From Druceiella hillmani (taxonomy: Eukaryota > Arthropoda > Insecta > Lepidoptera > Hepialidae): a DNA stretch of 64,000 nucleotides. The stretch lies in the NCBI GenBank assembly GCA_039881145.1, contig JAYKKI010000016.1:10406501-10470500 (forward strand), in the 5' to 3' direction. The position numbers were made by a program, and so were the translations under genes. Each line of letters opens with the position of its first letter. Position 1 is the stretch's first letter. The notes beneath the pieces were generated by a model that was given only the letters and a program-made list of their open reading frames with translations, did no database searches and was not told the DNA's origin. Below, one piece after another: positions 10,371-22,400 of the stretch.

Positions 10371-13300
10371 TTTATTTGTGGTTTTCATAGCTAACTCACC
10401 AATTTTACTTGGTTTTCAATTTTATTTTCAAAATATGTATGAACCTTAATTTGGGGCCATTTTAAAAACCGTTTATCATTAAAACACGTTTTTTTCGTAG
10501 CCTTTTTCCAAAATATTCTGTTCTTGAACGAGAAATTAAATATTACTACTTCTATGGTGTTACCTGCAGAGTTAATCCATATTATGGCAAGCGACAAATT
10601 CTAAATTTGAATTAAAATTTTCAATTCAATTCTATCGTACAGTAAAAAAACAAATAAACTAAACGGCTTTAGAAATTCTAGGGCGAAAAACGTAATGAAT
10701 TATATTTTCACATCATCGGTATTCTTAAATAAATCCATAATATGTCTATATTTGCATTCTTTAAATAACGTTAGTACAAAGTTATTTATTTAATTTACCG
10801 AAATTCTTAATATTGAAGTAGTTAATATTGAAAAAAAACAGACTAGATTAATGAAATCTTGTTCTGTAGACAAGTAACTAAGAGGTTACAAAATTGAACA
10901 ATGTCAATGAACTATTCTATCTGTTATTATCTAATTTCAAAATCAAAAGAAAATATATTATCGAATGAAATATCGCTGTACTAAATTTTTATTAACACTG
11001 AACTTTAATCGAAACTTTACTTTTCTTAGTTTCAGACCATACTGGGTTTTCAGATAAAGTCTTGTGGATTAATATTGTTGACTATTAAAAACGGCAGAGA
11101 AATTGGAAACGTTAGACGAAAAAATTAAAATTGTAATATTTACGTAATATTTATTGAACTCTTGGTAGTTAACCGGACAGGCATATCTCAATAAATAATT
11201 GAGCTTCACGCGATACATATTCAATATTCGCGAGATATATTTTGAAAAGTCGCCTCTAGCATAACATTTTCGTGAGTTTCAAATTTGAAAATGTTTCGTA
11301 ATCAATTTGAGATAACGTTATATTTTCTTCCTGAATTGGATCTGAGTATACTACATTTATTGAAGACTATTCCTCAAAAGTCAACTGAATGTGGGCATAG
11401 TATTAACAGTACAGTAAATGCTAATTCTAACCGAAGTGTGTACTTTGCACACAATAATACTAACTTCCTAATTCTTTTTTTCTTTTCAAGTTTCTCTTAA
11501 AGGCTTTCATTTAACGTAATTAATAGCGTTAAAAAAACTATATTTTATGGCCTCAGATGAACAGAAATTTAATAAATAAACGCAAATAACTGGAAAATTT
11601 TCCAGAAAAAAAAGTTCGTTATTCCGTATATACTTTTACATATAAAATGAAACACGGCCGGTAGAAGGATCATTAAAAATTATATGAAACAAGATTACAT
11701 CAGCCTTAGAAAATTAGAAAATATACATTTTCCAAGGAGTATTAAAATAGAGTGAAGTCTTTTAGGGATTTTCAATCTGGGGAAAAAGATAAATAGATAC
11801 GCGGGAATGCACGGTTTGTGTATGAATAAATTTTTTGACAAAATGTTACTCGAGCTATTCGGTTTTTCAAATCAATTTTATTGTTATTCATACTACATCT
11901 GAACAGCTCAATCATATATTACATATGTATGTAATTATATGATTGAGCGGTTCAGATTATACGTTAGTAGTACTATTTGAACAACAGAATAAAGTTACTA
12001 GGTCAATGAAAAATTACAAATATTACTTTAGATGATGAAAAATATCAACATACAATTTCCAAAAAATTTGTTCGCTAATTAAATCTTTATTAGATAAAAT
12101 ATCTTTAAATTTGATATATAGATTTTGAATTACATAATTTTACATTCAATCCCTTTGTTTAATTTAAGTTTATCACATTCAAAATTAGCAAAGTATTAAA
12201 AAGGAAATGCATTCGCGGAGAAAAATTATGTTTCTACCTCGCGAAAATTCATTTATCAATTTTGTTTCATAGTGACAACTCCCAGACAGAGCTATTTTTA
12301 TTTCACATGATGAAACATACTCTTAATTATTACTAGACTTGGTTCAGACAATCGCTGGTGAAAGTCGATAGAATTTTATTTCTTTATATGCTTTTTTCTT
12401 TTTAGGTAATATAAATTTAAAGGTTTATAACTTTTAAATTTTTAGTACCTTCAACTTATTTTATTTTTCTTTGAATATGACATTGATATAAATGCCAACC
12501 TTGTCTATTTATTTTCGTTCTTTTCACAATTCGGGCTCCAATACCATTGAATGTAGTGAGGCCCCGTTTAACACCCTCAGGATCTTGTTGTGACTTATAA
12601 TAATGCTCAGATTATGCCGAATCAAGTTTTATCTTAAAGAATTTATGAACATAAAATATATTTAATTACTTCCTAAATATTTTGCTTTGAAATAAATAAC
12701 CATTTATATGCAACGAAGACTCACTGTCGCCTGCCTTTCACAATGTCAATTTTTGTTATTCTTCCTAGCATAAGAGTACGTAGCATAGGGAAATAATATA
12801 CGTCAAAATATATAAAACAGTATATAGATAATTTTCCTTAAACAGTTTCTCAAATAAACATCTATATGACTAGCAATCTGATGATACCGTTACAAAGTAA
12901 CGTTTATCGTAAGGAAATTTAAAAATTTAAAAATTATAGAAATAAAAGAAACACGAGGTATAATATAATTTGTAAAATAGGAAACAGTGTATAATATTAC
13001 ACATGAAAAAAACTTGGGTAAAATTAATTCAAATTAATATTTTAAAATGCAACACTCTATTAAATGTAATTTGTCGTTGAGTCGATCTTAACAATAACTC
13101 CTCTTGCTAAAAATTAAACTAATTTACTGAATAAATTGCGAGTTACAACCAAATACAGAAAACGATATATTAACAAAATAATCATAATTTAAATTCTAGT
13201 ATGTATACATATCTCAAACAAGGTAACCACAGCAATGCCAATAATACAACAACCACTTTTCAATTACAAGCTCACAAATTGCTAATAACCTTGAAGTATA

Positions 13301-14549
13301 TCTGAAACTATTTCACGAACTTTAACCAAAAACGTGAGGTAACATTTATGTGACAAAAAGCGGAAGGACTGGAATTTACCCGGTTTGAATCTATTAAGTT
13401 TTTCTCAAGTTATTTTAGGACCAAAGTTTGAATTTTAAGAAGCCTACCACGAGAACAATAGTTTTTTTTTAATATCAAGACTAGTACAGTTAATAGCTGT
13501 ATTAGCAGTAAATACCTGTATATATATATATATGCATATAAGAAAAGAAAATTAAATTAAAAAGATCAATTGAAAATCAAATTGTTGCATACATACGTAA
13601 ACATGCATATTTGCTTATAGATTGAACCTTACAATATTTTAAGATTGATGGAAATAAAAAAAACACAGTCATGTCTTAAAAATTTAGTACAGAATATTAT
13701 AAATGTCGGCCTTGTTTTTGTTTTTTATTAACTGTATAGGTTTTTATAATATTACATTTTTATGACTTTGAAATTCATTGCGAAAAACATCAGTGTGTGT
13801 GTGTAAAGTGTCGCAGCAGTTTTTAATATTGCTCAGAAACATTAATACGTCATTCCGGAGGCGAAGAATGAATATTGTCTAATTAAATACAAAATTATGC
13901 TTTAGTGGCTCCTAAAGAAGAAAGAACAACCCAAGCAAAATGAAGACCGACCATTATCATTTCCGAAAAATTTTATAGTGTAGTATAAATAAACGGCAGT
14001 CATTATTAATTTTATAGGGTACTAATACTTTAATGGATTATTGTGAGGGCTCATAAGACTGAGAGATCGCCAAAGTGACTTATATTCTTTATCGTAAAAC
14101 AAATTTATTTTACTAAAACTTATCAAATTTATGTGTCCTTCATTTTAATATCTTTTTTACTTATTATATCTATAAACTTATAACTTGGTTTTAAAATTTA
14201 CAAAGTTTGATATAACGATTCGGCATCGACTAGAGGTAATTTGTAATAAATTGTAAAACATTTATGTACCTGAAATTTCCGAAGATATTTCATTCTAAAA
14301 AGATTATAACGTTTTGTAAATATAATATATAAACTTATGTTACCGTTAAAAATTTATGCTTACAATTTAAACATGAAATGTGAAAAATGATTACGTTGCT
14401 TTTGTCTTTGGATAGTTATTGTATTTTCGTTCTTTTGAAGTTATTTCCTCTCATACAGACTGGGCACCCGAGATATTAAACTGAGCGATATCTAGCCTTA
14501 TTTGTATTGGAGAAAACTGCACTTTTAAGAATTATTGTTATAGGGTTTG

Positions 14550-14550
<1 letters not shown>
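10371..14550. other. AT-rich non-coding stretch, no gene seen
   Basis: No exon or transposon could be recognised in this stretch of about 4.2 kb. The only structure noted is the short hairpin at 11,897-11,957 (separate entry). Open frames at 10,391-10,597 (-) and 11,285-11,500 (+) are short and unconserved, with AT-biased composition. Confidence 0.55.
11897..11957. repeat. Inverted repeat (hairpin), about 28-bp arms
   Basis: The left arm begins ATCTGAACAGCTCAATCATA and the right arm ends TATGATTGAGCGGTTCAGAT. The arms pair over about 28 bp with one mismatch (A/C) and one single-base indel, around a very short loop in 'acatatgtatgt'. The length and near-perfect pairing suit a small fold-back element or an RNA hairpin. 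There is no evidence of transcription. Confidence 0.7.
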
Positions 14551-14610
<60 letters not shown>

Positions 14611-14613
14611 TAC
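14551..14613. repeat. (AT)n microsatellite
   Basis: This is a run of AT dinucleotides of about 55 bp with two TAC interruptions at its right end. Nothing else is recognised between here and the tandem repeat at 15,807. Confidence 0.95.
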
Positions 14614-15806
14614 AGTTATAAATTATACCATTGGCTTATTCAAAGTTGCCACAACTTGATTGTTTCTTAAATCTTAAGAGGCTTAAAAACTTGTAGCTCT
14701 AGTTACCCATGGCTGTCCGAAAAGTGGATAGAAAATTGAATAGACTAGGGTAATATTAGGTACCTCCTTAATTATTTTCAGGAATCGAAATGTACAATGT
14801 TTAAAAAATCTCACTAGCTTTATTTAATTGCTTTCTTTTCTTGACATATTTCTGTTGAATACATATATATCTAATGAAAAAATCATTTTTATATACCTTT
14901 TTTTAAAAAATATAAGCGATTCTTAGTCATTCTTACTACGAGTAATGGACTGACAATAAAATGTATAAGATTTTCTTTTCTGCGAAAATACGTCAAGTAA
15001 TACATATATTTTTAGAATAAATAATGTATATTAGGGAATTCTAGATTAGTTGATAATTATTGATGATTGGAAGATTAAATTTTTTTTCAAATTAAATATA
15101 TACGGTATTTCAAAAGTCAATTATTTCAATTTAATTTTTAATATTCAAATTATATAAAATATTATTGCAAAGTAAATTTATTGCTTTCGCCAACGACTTT
15201 ATTGCATAGGAAGAAATAATATAATAAATTGGACGAATATCCAGTCCTGCTGTCAGCTTTACTCAATAAAAATAATCAATTTACCTGTCATTTTACCAAT
15301 ATTATTCAGAATCCATCTTGATAAGTTGCAAACAAGCAGTAAAAAATATATCCTTGGTACTTATTTCATTAAAAATACATATAAATTAAATCAACACTAG
15401 AACTCCTGTTACTTGTTCACGCATCAATTATTCCATTTTTGGAAAAAAATAAATTGACACCCTGGAAATTCATTAGAATGACAAAGTACGACGGTGAAAT
15501 CTAAATATCACAAAACTTAACCATTTTTTAAAACGAATACATTAATTTTAGCAAAGTCTACTTATAAGTGCGTAATTAACGCGCGTAAGCCATAGTTTAA
15601 TTTAGGGAATATAGTTTCAAAGAACACAACATATAAATTTATTTTTTAAGACTATGCACTGATTAGACGGAAATATTGTTACCATAATAAGCACTGAGAT
15701 ATAGAACTATTGTCCCGCTCGTCCGCTACAAGTCTTTTGCGTCAAGCATTTAGTTAAGACGCGTGCTTGTGGTGTAGTGTTAAGAAATTATGCTTCATCA
15801 TGCGAA

Positions 15807-15884
15807 CTAAGTTTTATATATGTTTATATACATGAAGTTTTATATATGTTTATATACTAAGTTTTATATATGTTTATATACATG
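15807..15884 (+). repeat. Three-copy tandem repeat, about 25-bp unit
   Basis: The unit is close to 'aagttttatatatgtttata' plus a few bases. It is repeated three times in a row, with small differences only at the junctions (ctaag, tgaag, ctaag). Confidence 0.9.
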
Positions 15885-15998
15885 GACAGGTAAATTGATT
15901 ATTGTGACGTATTGAAGCAACTTGCGGCAGCCATAAGTGTGATAAATATCTGAGCTATTGAAGCAACTCGTTACCACGATACCTTCGATAAGTAGATA

Positions 15999-16200
15999 AT
16001 TCTCTTTCGATTGGAGTAATGTATGGCGCGTGATATTTTCTCGTATCATTAGAGATTACTAATGCCAATAATCGTCACTTTTAACAGAATTCTCTTTTGC
16101 TTGAAGTAATGTATTGCGCTTGTCTTTATTGGATTTTCGCGTATCATTAGAAGCGGCGATTATTGACATTTATTAATACCAATAATCGCCACTTTTAGCA
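15999..16200 (+). repeat. Diverged tandem duplication, about 90-113 bp units
   Basis: Copy 1 is 15,999-16,087 and copy 2 is 16,088-16,200. Both run from 'aattctcttt' through 'gtaatgtat' and 'cgtatcattaga' to 'ccaataatcg' and 'cacttttaa/gca'. Copy 2 is longer because it carries an extra segment that makes a hairpin: GGCGATTATTG (16,155-16,165) pairs perfectly with CAATAATCGCC (16,180-16,190). Confidence 0.85.
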
Positions 16201-17435
16201 GACTACTTGGCGATTGCAGTGTGTAGCTTTTTGGGATATTCATTTGCGCATTAAAACTGAATCAGGTAAAAAGTTCACTAATGAGTACCTCAATTATATA
16301 CATTTCCAGAATGTAATCGAAAAAATAGTATTAATATCGACACGATTTTTTGTTTGCAAATGGGATATTGATTATTTTATCTGGCAGCATTGTGACCTTT
16401 CGTAGATCGAACACCTTTCTCCGAGTTTTTTGAATGTCAAACATGTAAATTAAATATAAAAATCTCAATAATTTTAATCCTGACCACACTTTTTGTGAAA
16501 TTTTAATGACATGTGTAATTATTTGATTTCTTTTATCATGTTGTACAACTGGCATTTCTTCAGTATTTTTCACGTGACACCAACGTGATGCCTCCAGAGG
16601 GTAAATGTTAACAGATTAATCATTAATAATTTGTTAATCCGTAAAAACTATTTCTTTATGCCATTTGTTATCAACAAAACATTATGTCAGCTAGAGCAAA
16701 CTTTTTATAATTAGGATAATACTGGAAATTTTAACTAATCTTATTTATTTATTAAAATCTTCATATCCCAAAAGAAATAAAAATATATTCTTTTACTTAA
16801 GTGATTGCGAAAAATGTAGTAATTATTTAGTTAGTATTTATTATAATTTCTGTATTCAAACAAAATTTCGCAAAACTTCAAATAATATTTATACTCAATT
16901 TATTAGGGTGCCAGTGTTTGATGAAGGCCTATTCCATGGTTCGTCATTTTTTTCTCTGGCCCTTCTAGGATAATTGTAAAAATATTGTATTGCTTTTTTC
17001 TTAATCTGTCCTATAGATGAATAAACTTGAATGGCGTTAATTGTGTTGTTTCATTTGATATCATGCATAGCATGTGCCAATTCAGCTTTTCTCTCATCGT
17101 CTGCTGAGGATCTATTGTTAAGCGTATAAATATTTAAGTAGGAGATTCCTCATTTGCGCTTTTTTTCTCGTATCCCATGGAGGGTTTAACCATGATTAGT
17201 TATGCCCTCCATAACTCTGAATTTCATGCTAATTTTTTCTAATTCTTTCTATCATGTACTAGTCTTTCCACGAATGTCATGATTTTGTTATTGATTTAAT
17301 TAGTAAAAATTTCTATATTCATTTTATAATTTGTGTCGAATGAGAACTATTAGGTTTACTGTCGTTTTCTGTTACGATTAGTTTATTATAAGGTTTAAGT
17401 GTTTGATTCCTTCTGTCTGTTTCTTGTTTTTGTTG
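16201..17435. other. No gene recognised; may hold degraded LINE body
   Basis: This stretch lies immediately downstream, in minus-strand sense, of the LINE ORF1 relic, so it may contain eroded ORF1 C-terminal and ORF2 sequence. No reverse-transcriptase or endonuclease motif could be picked out. The small frames at 16,214-16,405 (+) and 16,331-16,573 (-) overlap each other and have no recognisable features. Confidence 0.4.
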
Positions 17436-17935
17436 TTTCGTTTAATTATTCCCTAATTTTCAGAATTTTTGGTTGGGGTTCTTGTCTAACATAGATACCC
17501 GTCCCTTGCAATCACTTTTTATTCTTTAATATTTCTGTTTAAATTCCTATTGTAGTTACCGTCATGGCTAAGGAACTAGTGTCATTTTTCCTTTTGCCCA
17601 ATCTCCGTATAGATTCCACTTCACATTTCTGTATATTAATTTTGAAAATTTCTGCTAAATTTGTGAACTTCCCTTGTAATTGGAAATAAAAATTTTTACC
17701 TTCTATACCATATAGACAAGATTTCTTCCCGCGGATTTTTTTTTCTAATTCATCTATTCTTTTTTCCTGGCATTCGGTTTGCAAGCGCAATGTGGCCAAC
17801 TAATTAATTTGTTCCAATTTTTGTAGACTTTACTATTTCAATTGGTGGCGACCTTCTCCTCAAATTTTGTAACAAAACTTTTCATTACGTTGAATTTTTG
17901 TTGTCGGATCTTATTATTTTCTAGCATCCATTTTT
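17436..17935 (-). mobile_element. LINE ORF1-type protein relic
   Basis: Translated on the minus strand, this reads as a degraded non-LTR retrotransposon ORF1 (nucleic-acid-binding, coiled coil plus RRM-like class). From 17,935 there is a charged stretch that could start a coiled coil. The clearest part is 17,799-17,545, with residues 'EKRIDELEKKIRGKKSCLYG', then 'VESIRRLGKRKND', matching the common insect pattern KRIDELEKxI+GKNxxxYGIEE ... IEKxEIESIRRLGK+. The frame continues past a stop (at about 17,540) into 'TEILKNKK', a second stop, then 'LQGTGIYVRQEPQPKILKIR', matching the family's EILKNKxxLxGTxIYVxEDxxPKVLExR. At least three in-frame stops, and no ATG at the head of the longest open part, mark it as a fossil. 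The plus-strand frames over 17,948-18,430 probably overlap its 5' region. Confidence 0.75.
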
Positions 17936-18430
17936 ATTTTGGTATAGGTGGTCCTAACTCTTGATTCCTCTTGTTGTCCGAACTTTTGGTTATCAAGAGA
18001 GCTTCGTTATTTTTGTAATAGTAATGTTATCCGATGTCAGGCGATCTTTTTATTACTAAAAGGTAATGAGAATACTAACATTCAGATTGGTCCCTTATGG
18101 AATAAATGTCCAACAATACATTTTACACTAACTGAAAAATTCCTCGTAAAGCTGTTCAATGGCCTGGACCCATTTTTTATGGAGCACCGGAATCGATTTT
18201 CGAATCACTTTTGTTTGTCGATATTTAAGTGTAAAGTTCAAAGATATTTAAAAATATATTTAAACTTTGCACTTCCATATTTTAGAATTCACTTTTATCA
18301 TATTACGTTACACTTTACCTTAACCGGTTTGTGTATATTTTTGGAATTTATTATTTTTAGTTTTTCACGCAACTTTTCTATTTATTTTTTTAGAAAATCA
18401 TTGGTATTGACTGCTTTCTCAGTCACTTAG
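17936..18430. other. Possible 5' part of the LINE relic; 160-codon plus-strand frame
   Basis: A 160-codon frame is open on the plus strand (17,948-18,430, non-ATG start; first Met well inside). It has Phe/Leu/Cys-rich composition and no domain that I recognise. Because it sits head-on against the minus-strand ORF1 relic, the simplest reading is that this DNA is the 5' end of the same LINE read backwards. No decisive motif supports this. Confidence 0.3.
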
Positions 18431-19754
18431 AACTTGTTAAATTCAAGGATAATTTATACCACCCACTGCAAATTATTTTATCTAAAAAGTTTGGTGTTAA
18501 TTTTATTCGCCCTCTTAAATTCAATAAAATATTTTCCCTCTTAAATAATCAAACTATAGTATTATTTGTGAAACCATTACTTCATACGTTTCATAGTGAG
18601 GTCATTTCTTTTCCTTTTAATTTAATTTTTTTGCAAAGAAAATGATATCTTACAGAAAATGATATCTTACTTAAAAAATGATAACACCATATAAAACCCT
18701 GTATTTTTTAAATCTGCCATAAGTGGAAAAGCGGATAACTCCCTTTTCTTTTAGTGCATATAAATAAAAAAATGGTGAAATATTGGCATAAATCTTCAAA
18801 CACAGTAACCATGACAGATATAGAAGAAAGATTATTTAGTATATATTGAAGCGGAAACCTCCAATTTGATGAAGAACAAAATGCCTAATATCTTGTCTTT
18901 TTGACACTCTTATAAAAAAAATTAAATTTAATCCATCCTACTTCTTGGTGCAGAATTAAATTAATATAATGGAAAGCAAACTCGTAATTTCAGCACTAAA
19001 AAAATTTTTGCAAGATTTTTGCATACCAGTTTACAGTGATTTCAACATGTCCTTTTCTAAATATGCGCTTCATACAATAAATGCAGGATCAGTATATTAT
19101 TAGTTCTTATTTTTTCCACTGTATTTATCCATTCATTTAATTCCAAATACAAATTACATTTTCATATTTAAACATATACAATATAGATTTTTGTAATATC
19201 TAATAAATATTGTTCATTAAAAATGTTTAACATCAAAAAATAACATTCTGCTTTAGCCAGTGAAATGATGACTGTAAACAACTTGTATTTGAAAATAACA
19301 GAAATTATGATAAAACAATTTCACTTACTTTTACTTAATCGGTGTTCAAACTACAATTCAAATTAATATTTAGTTTGATTCCACATAATTTACATTTCAT
19401 ACATTCCAGAAATGTAGCAAACATTTTCTGACAAAAACGTACTATTAGTTTAATGTACGATACTGATAGAAACAAAATTAATTTCATCACAACTGAATCA
19501 ACTGATATACGAACCTAATTAATGTGAAGTGGGTCAGTAAAGGTGCCATTTATTTTATGCAAAAGTCCAAACAAAACTTTCATTGAAAAATCTAAACCAA
19601 AACAAACTTTAAACAGTCTTAAAAGAAAAATTGAAAAGGTTTTGTTACAAATAAGTTTTTATTATTATAAGGAAAATCTTACTTAAAAATGTTAGTAAAA
19701 TATATATAGGTAACGGAACATAAAAATAATCTAAATAATATAAAATATATAAAA
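18431..19754. other. Non-coding stretch with a 17-bp direct duplication
   Basis: No gene or element was recognised. An exact tandem duplication of 17 bp (AGAAAATGATATCTTAC) lies at 18,637-18,653 and 18,654-18,670. Confidence 0.5.
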
Positions 19755-19872
19755 ATACACACACACACACGCACGCACGTATGCTCACACGCACGTACGC
19801 ACACACGCACGTACGCACACACACACGTGTGTGTGTGTGCGTATGTCTGTGTGCGTGTATGTGTGTATACAT
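19755..19872. repeat. (CA)n/(TG)n microsatellite forming an inverted repeat
   Basis: The tract begins as (CA)n with CpG-bearing CGCACGTA variants and switches at about 19,827 to (TG)n. The two halves are therefore complementary and can fold back; the centre is 'cacacacacacgtgtgtgtg'. Open frames on the minus strand are low-complexity translations of the repeat. Confidence 0.95.
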
Positions 19873-20460
19873 ACATGCACTAATTGTGGCAATATTTTTA
19901 TCACATATTCAATATTTTTGTATCGCTAGGTTAGAAATAAGTACTTACTAATATTAATTAAGAGAAATTTGTGAAATTTTATAATATATGTAAATTAAAA
20001 ACTATTTATAAAACATTTCACCTAAACAAATATTACGTGCGTATGTTATTTCATTTCTCTGTCGCGGAATAAAAAACTAGCTTTGATGCTCAACCCCACT
20101 CATAAATATGTATGTACGTAGAACACTAAAAAATAATGGTGTAACCAAGGAGATGATTTTTAAGATAATTATTACACTATGATAACAACTTCCTTACATA
20201 AATATGAATGCGTGTCTATATTGTTTCTATTATCCTCAACAGGAAATTCCTTTGAAATAAAAAAGAAATGTTGAGATTTACGTGGCACCTATCAATTACC
20301 TTTTTTATGGCACATAACACTTGTAGGAACAATTTCAAGGCTGGTAATTTTTGACGTAAATATGAGGTCAAAAAATAGCGCTCAGGCGTAAATTGGGCCA
20401 ATTAATACTTTAATCAAAATTTTGTTTCATTTTGTTACAACACTAATAAAAGCACGTACT

Positions 20461-20564
20461 TTTCTACTACGACCCAGATAAATCTGTTACGCTTAGTGTG
20501 AAACTGTCTACATAAAGATCGTTTCACACTAAGCGTAGCAGATTTATCTGAGTCATAGTAGAAA
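20461..20564. repeat. Near-perfect inverted repeat, 44-bp arms
   Basis: The left arm is 20,461-20,504 and the right arm 20,521-20,564, separated by 16 nt. Only three of 44 positions mismatch. The inner part of the stem is TTACGCTTAGTGTGAAAC against GTTTCACACTAAGCGTAGC. This is far above chance. It could be the compact core of a fold-back transposon, a miRNA-like precursor, or a recent small inverted duplication. No second copy was seen in the window. Confidence 0.9.
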
Positions 20565-21443
20565 AGAATACCTTATAGAATCTGAGGTGTCAAAAAACCT
20601 AACCGCAGTAACAGCATTAACACGATTGTTATCTTTGTCATATTGCAAATGCATCATTAGTAATTTCCTTTAATATAAAAAATCTATTTTTTCTTCACCT
20701 CCAGAAATACTTTCCGATTATAAATAAAAACAAATAGATACTATCTTTGGACTAATATGAATGGTTTGCAATTTTTTGGAACAAATTTGCGAGTTGGAAA
20801 CTTATCGTTGGACTTGTTTCGATGAGTACTGTCAAAAAAACAGAGTACGTAATCAATTGGATGCTCTTTTTGAATATTATAAACTTTTAAAATTACGCAA
20901 AAATTCATGCGTACGTAACACTGACTTGATATGATTATTGCTTATTGATTAATATTTTCTTTGAAAACACCATTCTGCCCTCACTTTCACTAACCCCCTC
21001 CTGCATCCAATGCCATATGTAAAAAAATTGTAATTACAGAGAATACCGCATTCGCATTTATAGTATTGATTCACAAGCTTAAAAGTATTCTATGGTGATT
21101 TTCATGACAATCCCCTTAAAATTTTGTAAGCTCTCATTCTCAAGTAAATAAGTTTCAGAAAAAATCTGTTTGATTCTCGGGGGCGAAATAATTTATTTCT
21201 CTCCTTATATTGAAATTCTTAATAAATGCGATGCGTTTTATTTGACATAATGGAAGTAACGCAAAATTTAGAGAAACTTTTTAAATGTTTGTTTGGCTGA
21301 AAATAGCGAAAATATATAAATAGAATCAATGAACAGTTTGAAATGTGACGTGTTTAAACAACACCCCAAAACAAAAGTGCATTGTTAGTTTGACAATTTG
21401 AATGAAACCTTTTACGAGTTATACTTTACTGTAACGAAGAAAT

Positions 21444-21513
21444 GAAAAATGTGTGGCATATTTTTTTTCTCTTTAGATAGAAAAATGTGTGGCATATTTT
21501 TTTTCTCTTTAGT
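21444..21513 (+). repeat. 36-bp tandem duplication
   Basis: Two copies with period 36 start GAAAAATGTGTGGCATATTT at 21,444 and 21,480. They are essentially identical over the second copy's 34 bases, so this is a recent slippage or duplication event. Confidence 0.92.
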
Positions 21514-22229
21514 TTTTTTCTTCCAATTACCATTTCGGCTCCAAATATTTTTAGCTAATAATAACTATGATCATTTATTAAACTTTTAGGTAATATTTTA
21601 TAAGCATAAACGTTTAAAATGCTATAATTTAAAAAGGTGACGACACTGAGCGCATGGTAACTTTCTTTAACTCATTAATTACTAGTACACGCAAGACTTC
21701 TGTAGTCTCCCTGTTTCTGCACAAAGTAAATAGTTATGGATTATTGTTTTTGTGTCAATTATAATTACAAAACAATATACTAACCTTAACATAAAAATAT
21801 TATTACTTAGAAAAAAATACTCTTTGGATTCTTTCCTTTAGGTTTTGTAATGGACACGGTCCTTTGTAATTTTCATTAACTCTAAGAGAACTTATTTTGA
21901 TCGTGAAAATTCGAGAATTACCATTACTAAAGATGATTCATAGTCAACTGTTATTTAGTCATTAAGTTACTAAATTCACATACCACCTACAGAGCTTTAT
22001 TATGACGTTCGCCTATTTTTTGGATTTTTACATTAACTTAGCATTGAGAATGGAACCTAATCGTCATATTTTTACCTCTTTAACTATATTGTTATGAAGT
22101 TATTGAATGATTCCCTATCTCTCATTATTTAGCAAAAATCGATCCATAGGTTTGATAATAGCCAATGTACCATTTTTTGTTACCCTAATATTTCTGTTTA
22201 AACTATGGAATAGTCGTGACTTATTGGAA

Positions 22230-22400
22230 ATTAGCTGTGTCTAGGACTTCGTTCGGGTGTAATTAGGAAAAACACTTTTTTTGCTTTTTTTCTCTTTTGT
22301 ATGTTGCCCATGGGTATATCTTATTATCGTACCAAATTCCATCAAAATATATTTTGCGTGATACCCACTCTAATTAACATACAGACCGATATAAAAAGTG
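22230..22400 (+). mobile_element. RTE-like LINE 3' tail fragment
   Basis: The sequence carries a run of motifs typical of 3' ends of insect RTE-type LINEs and related SINEs: 'gacttcgttcgggtg' near 22,246, 'gccatgggtat'-like sequence, then 'ccaaattccatcaaaat', 'ttgcgtgata' and 'aacatacagac' ending near 22,386. The order and strand match the usual layout, with the 3' end to the right. There is no coding sequence in the fragment. The assignment is from recognition of the motifs, not a search. Confidence 0.65.

Larger units (their letters stand above)
19873..22229. other. Non-coding stretch holding a hairpin and a tandem duplication
   Basis: No gene was recognised. It contains the long hairpin at 20,461-20,564 and the tandem duplication at 21,444-21,513 (separate entries). 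The open frame at 20,216-20,401 (-) is short and unrecognised. Confidence 0.5.

Noticed and set aside
22261..22310. Poly-T/C tracts as splice acceptors of a host exon
   Set aside because: They lie within an RTE-like LINE tail and no open exon follows.
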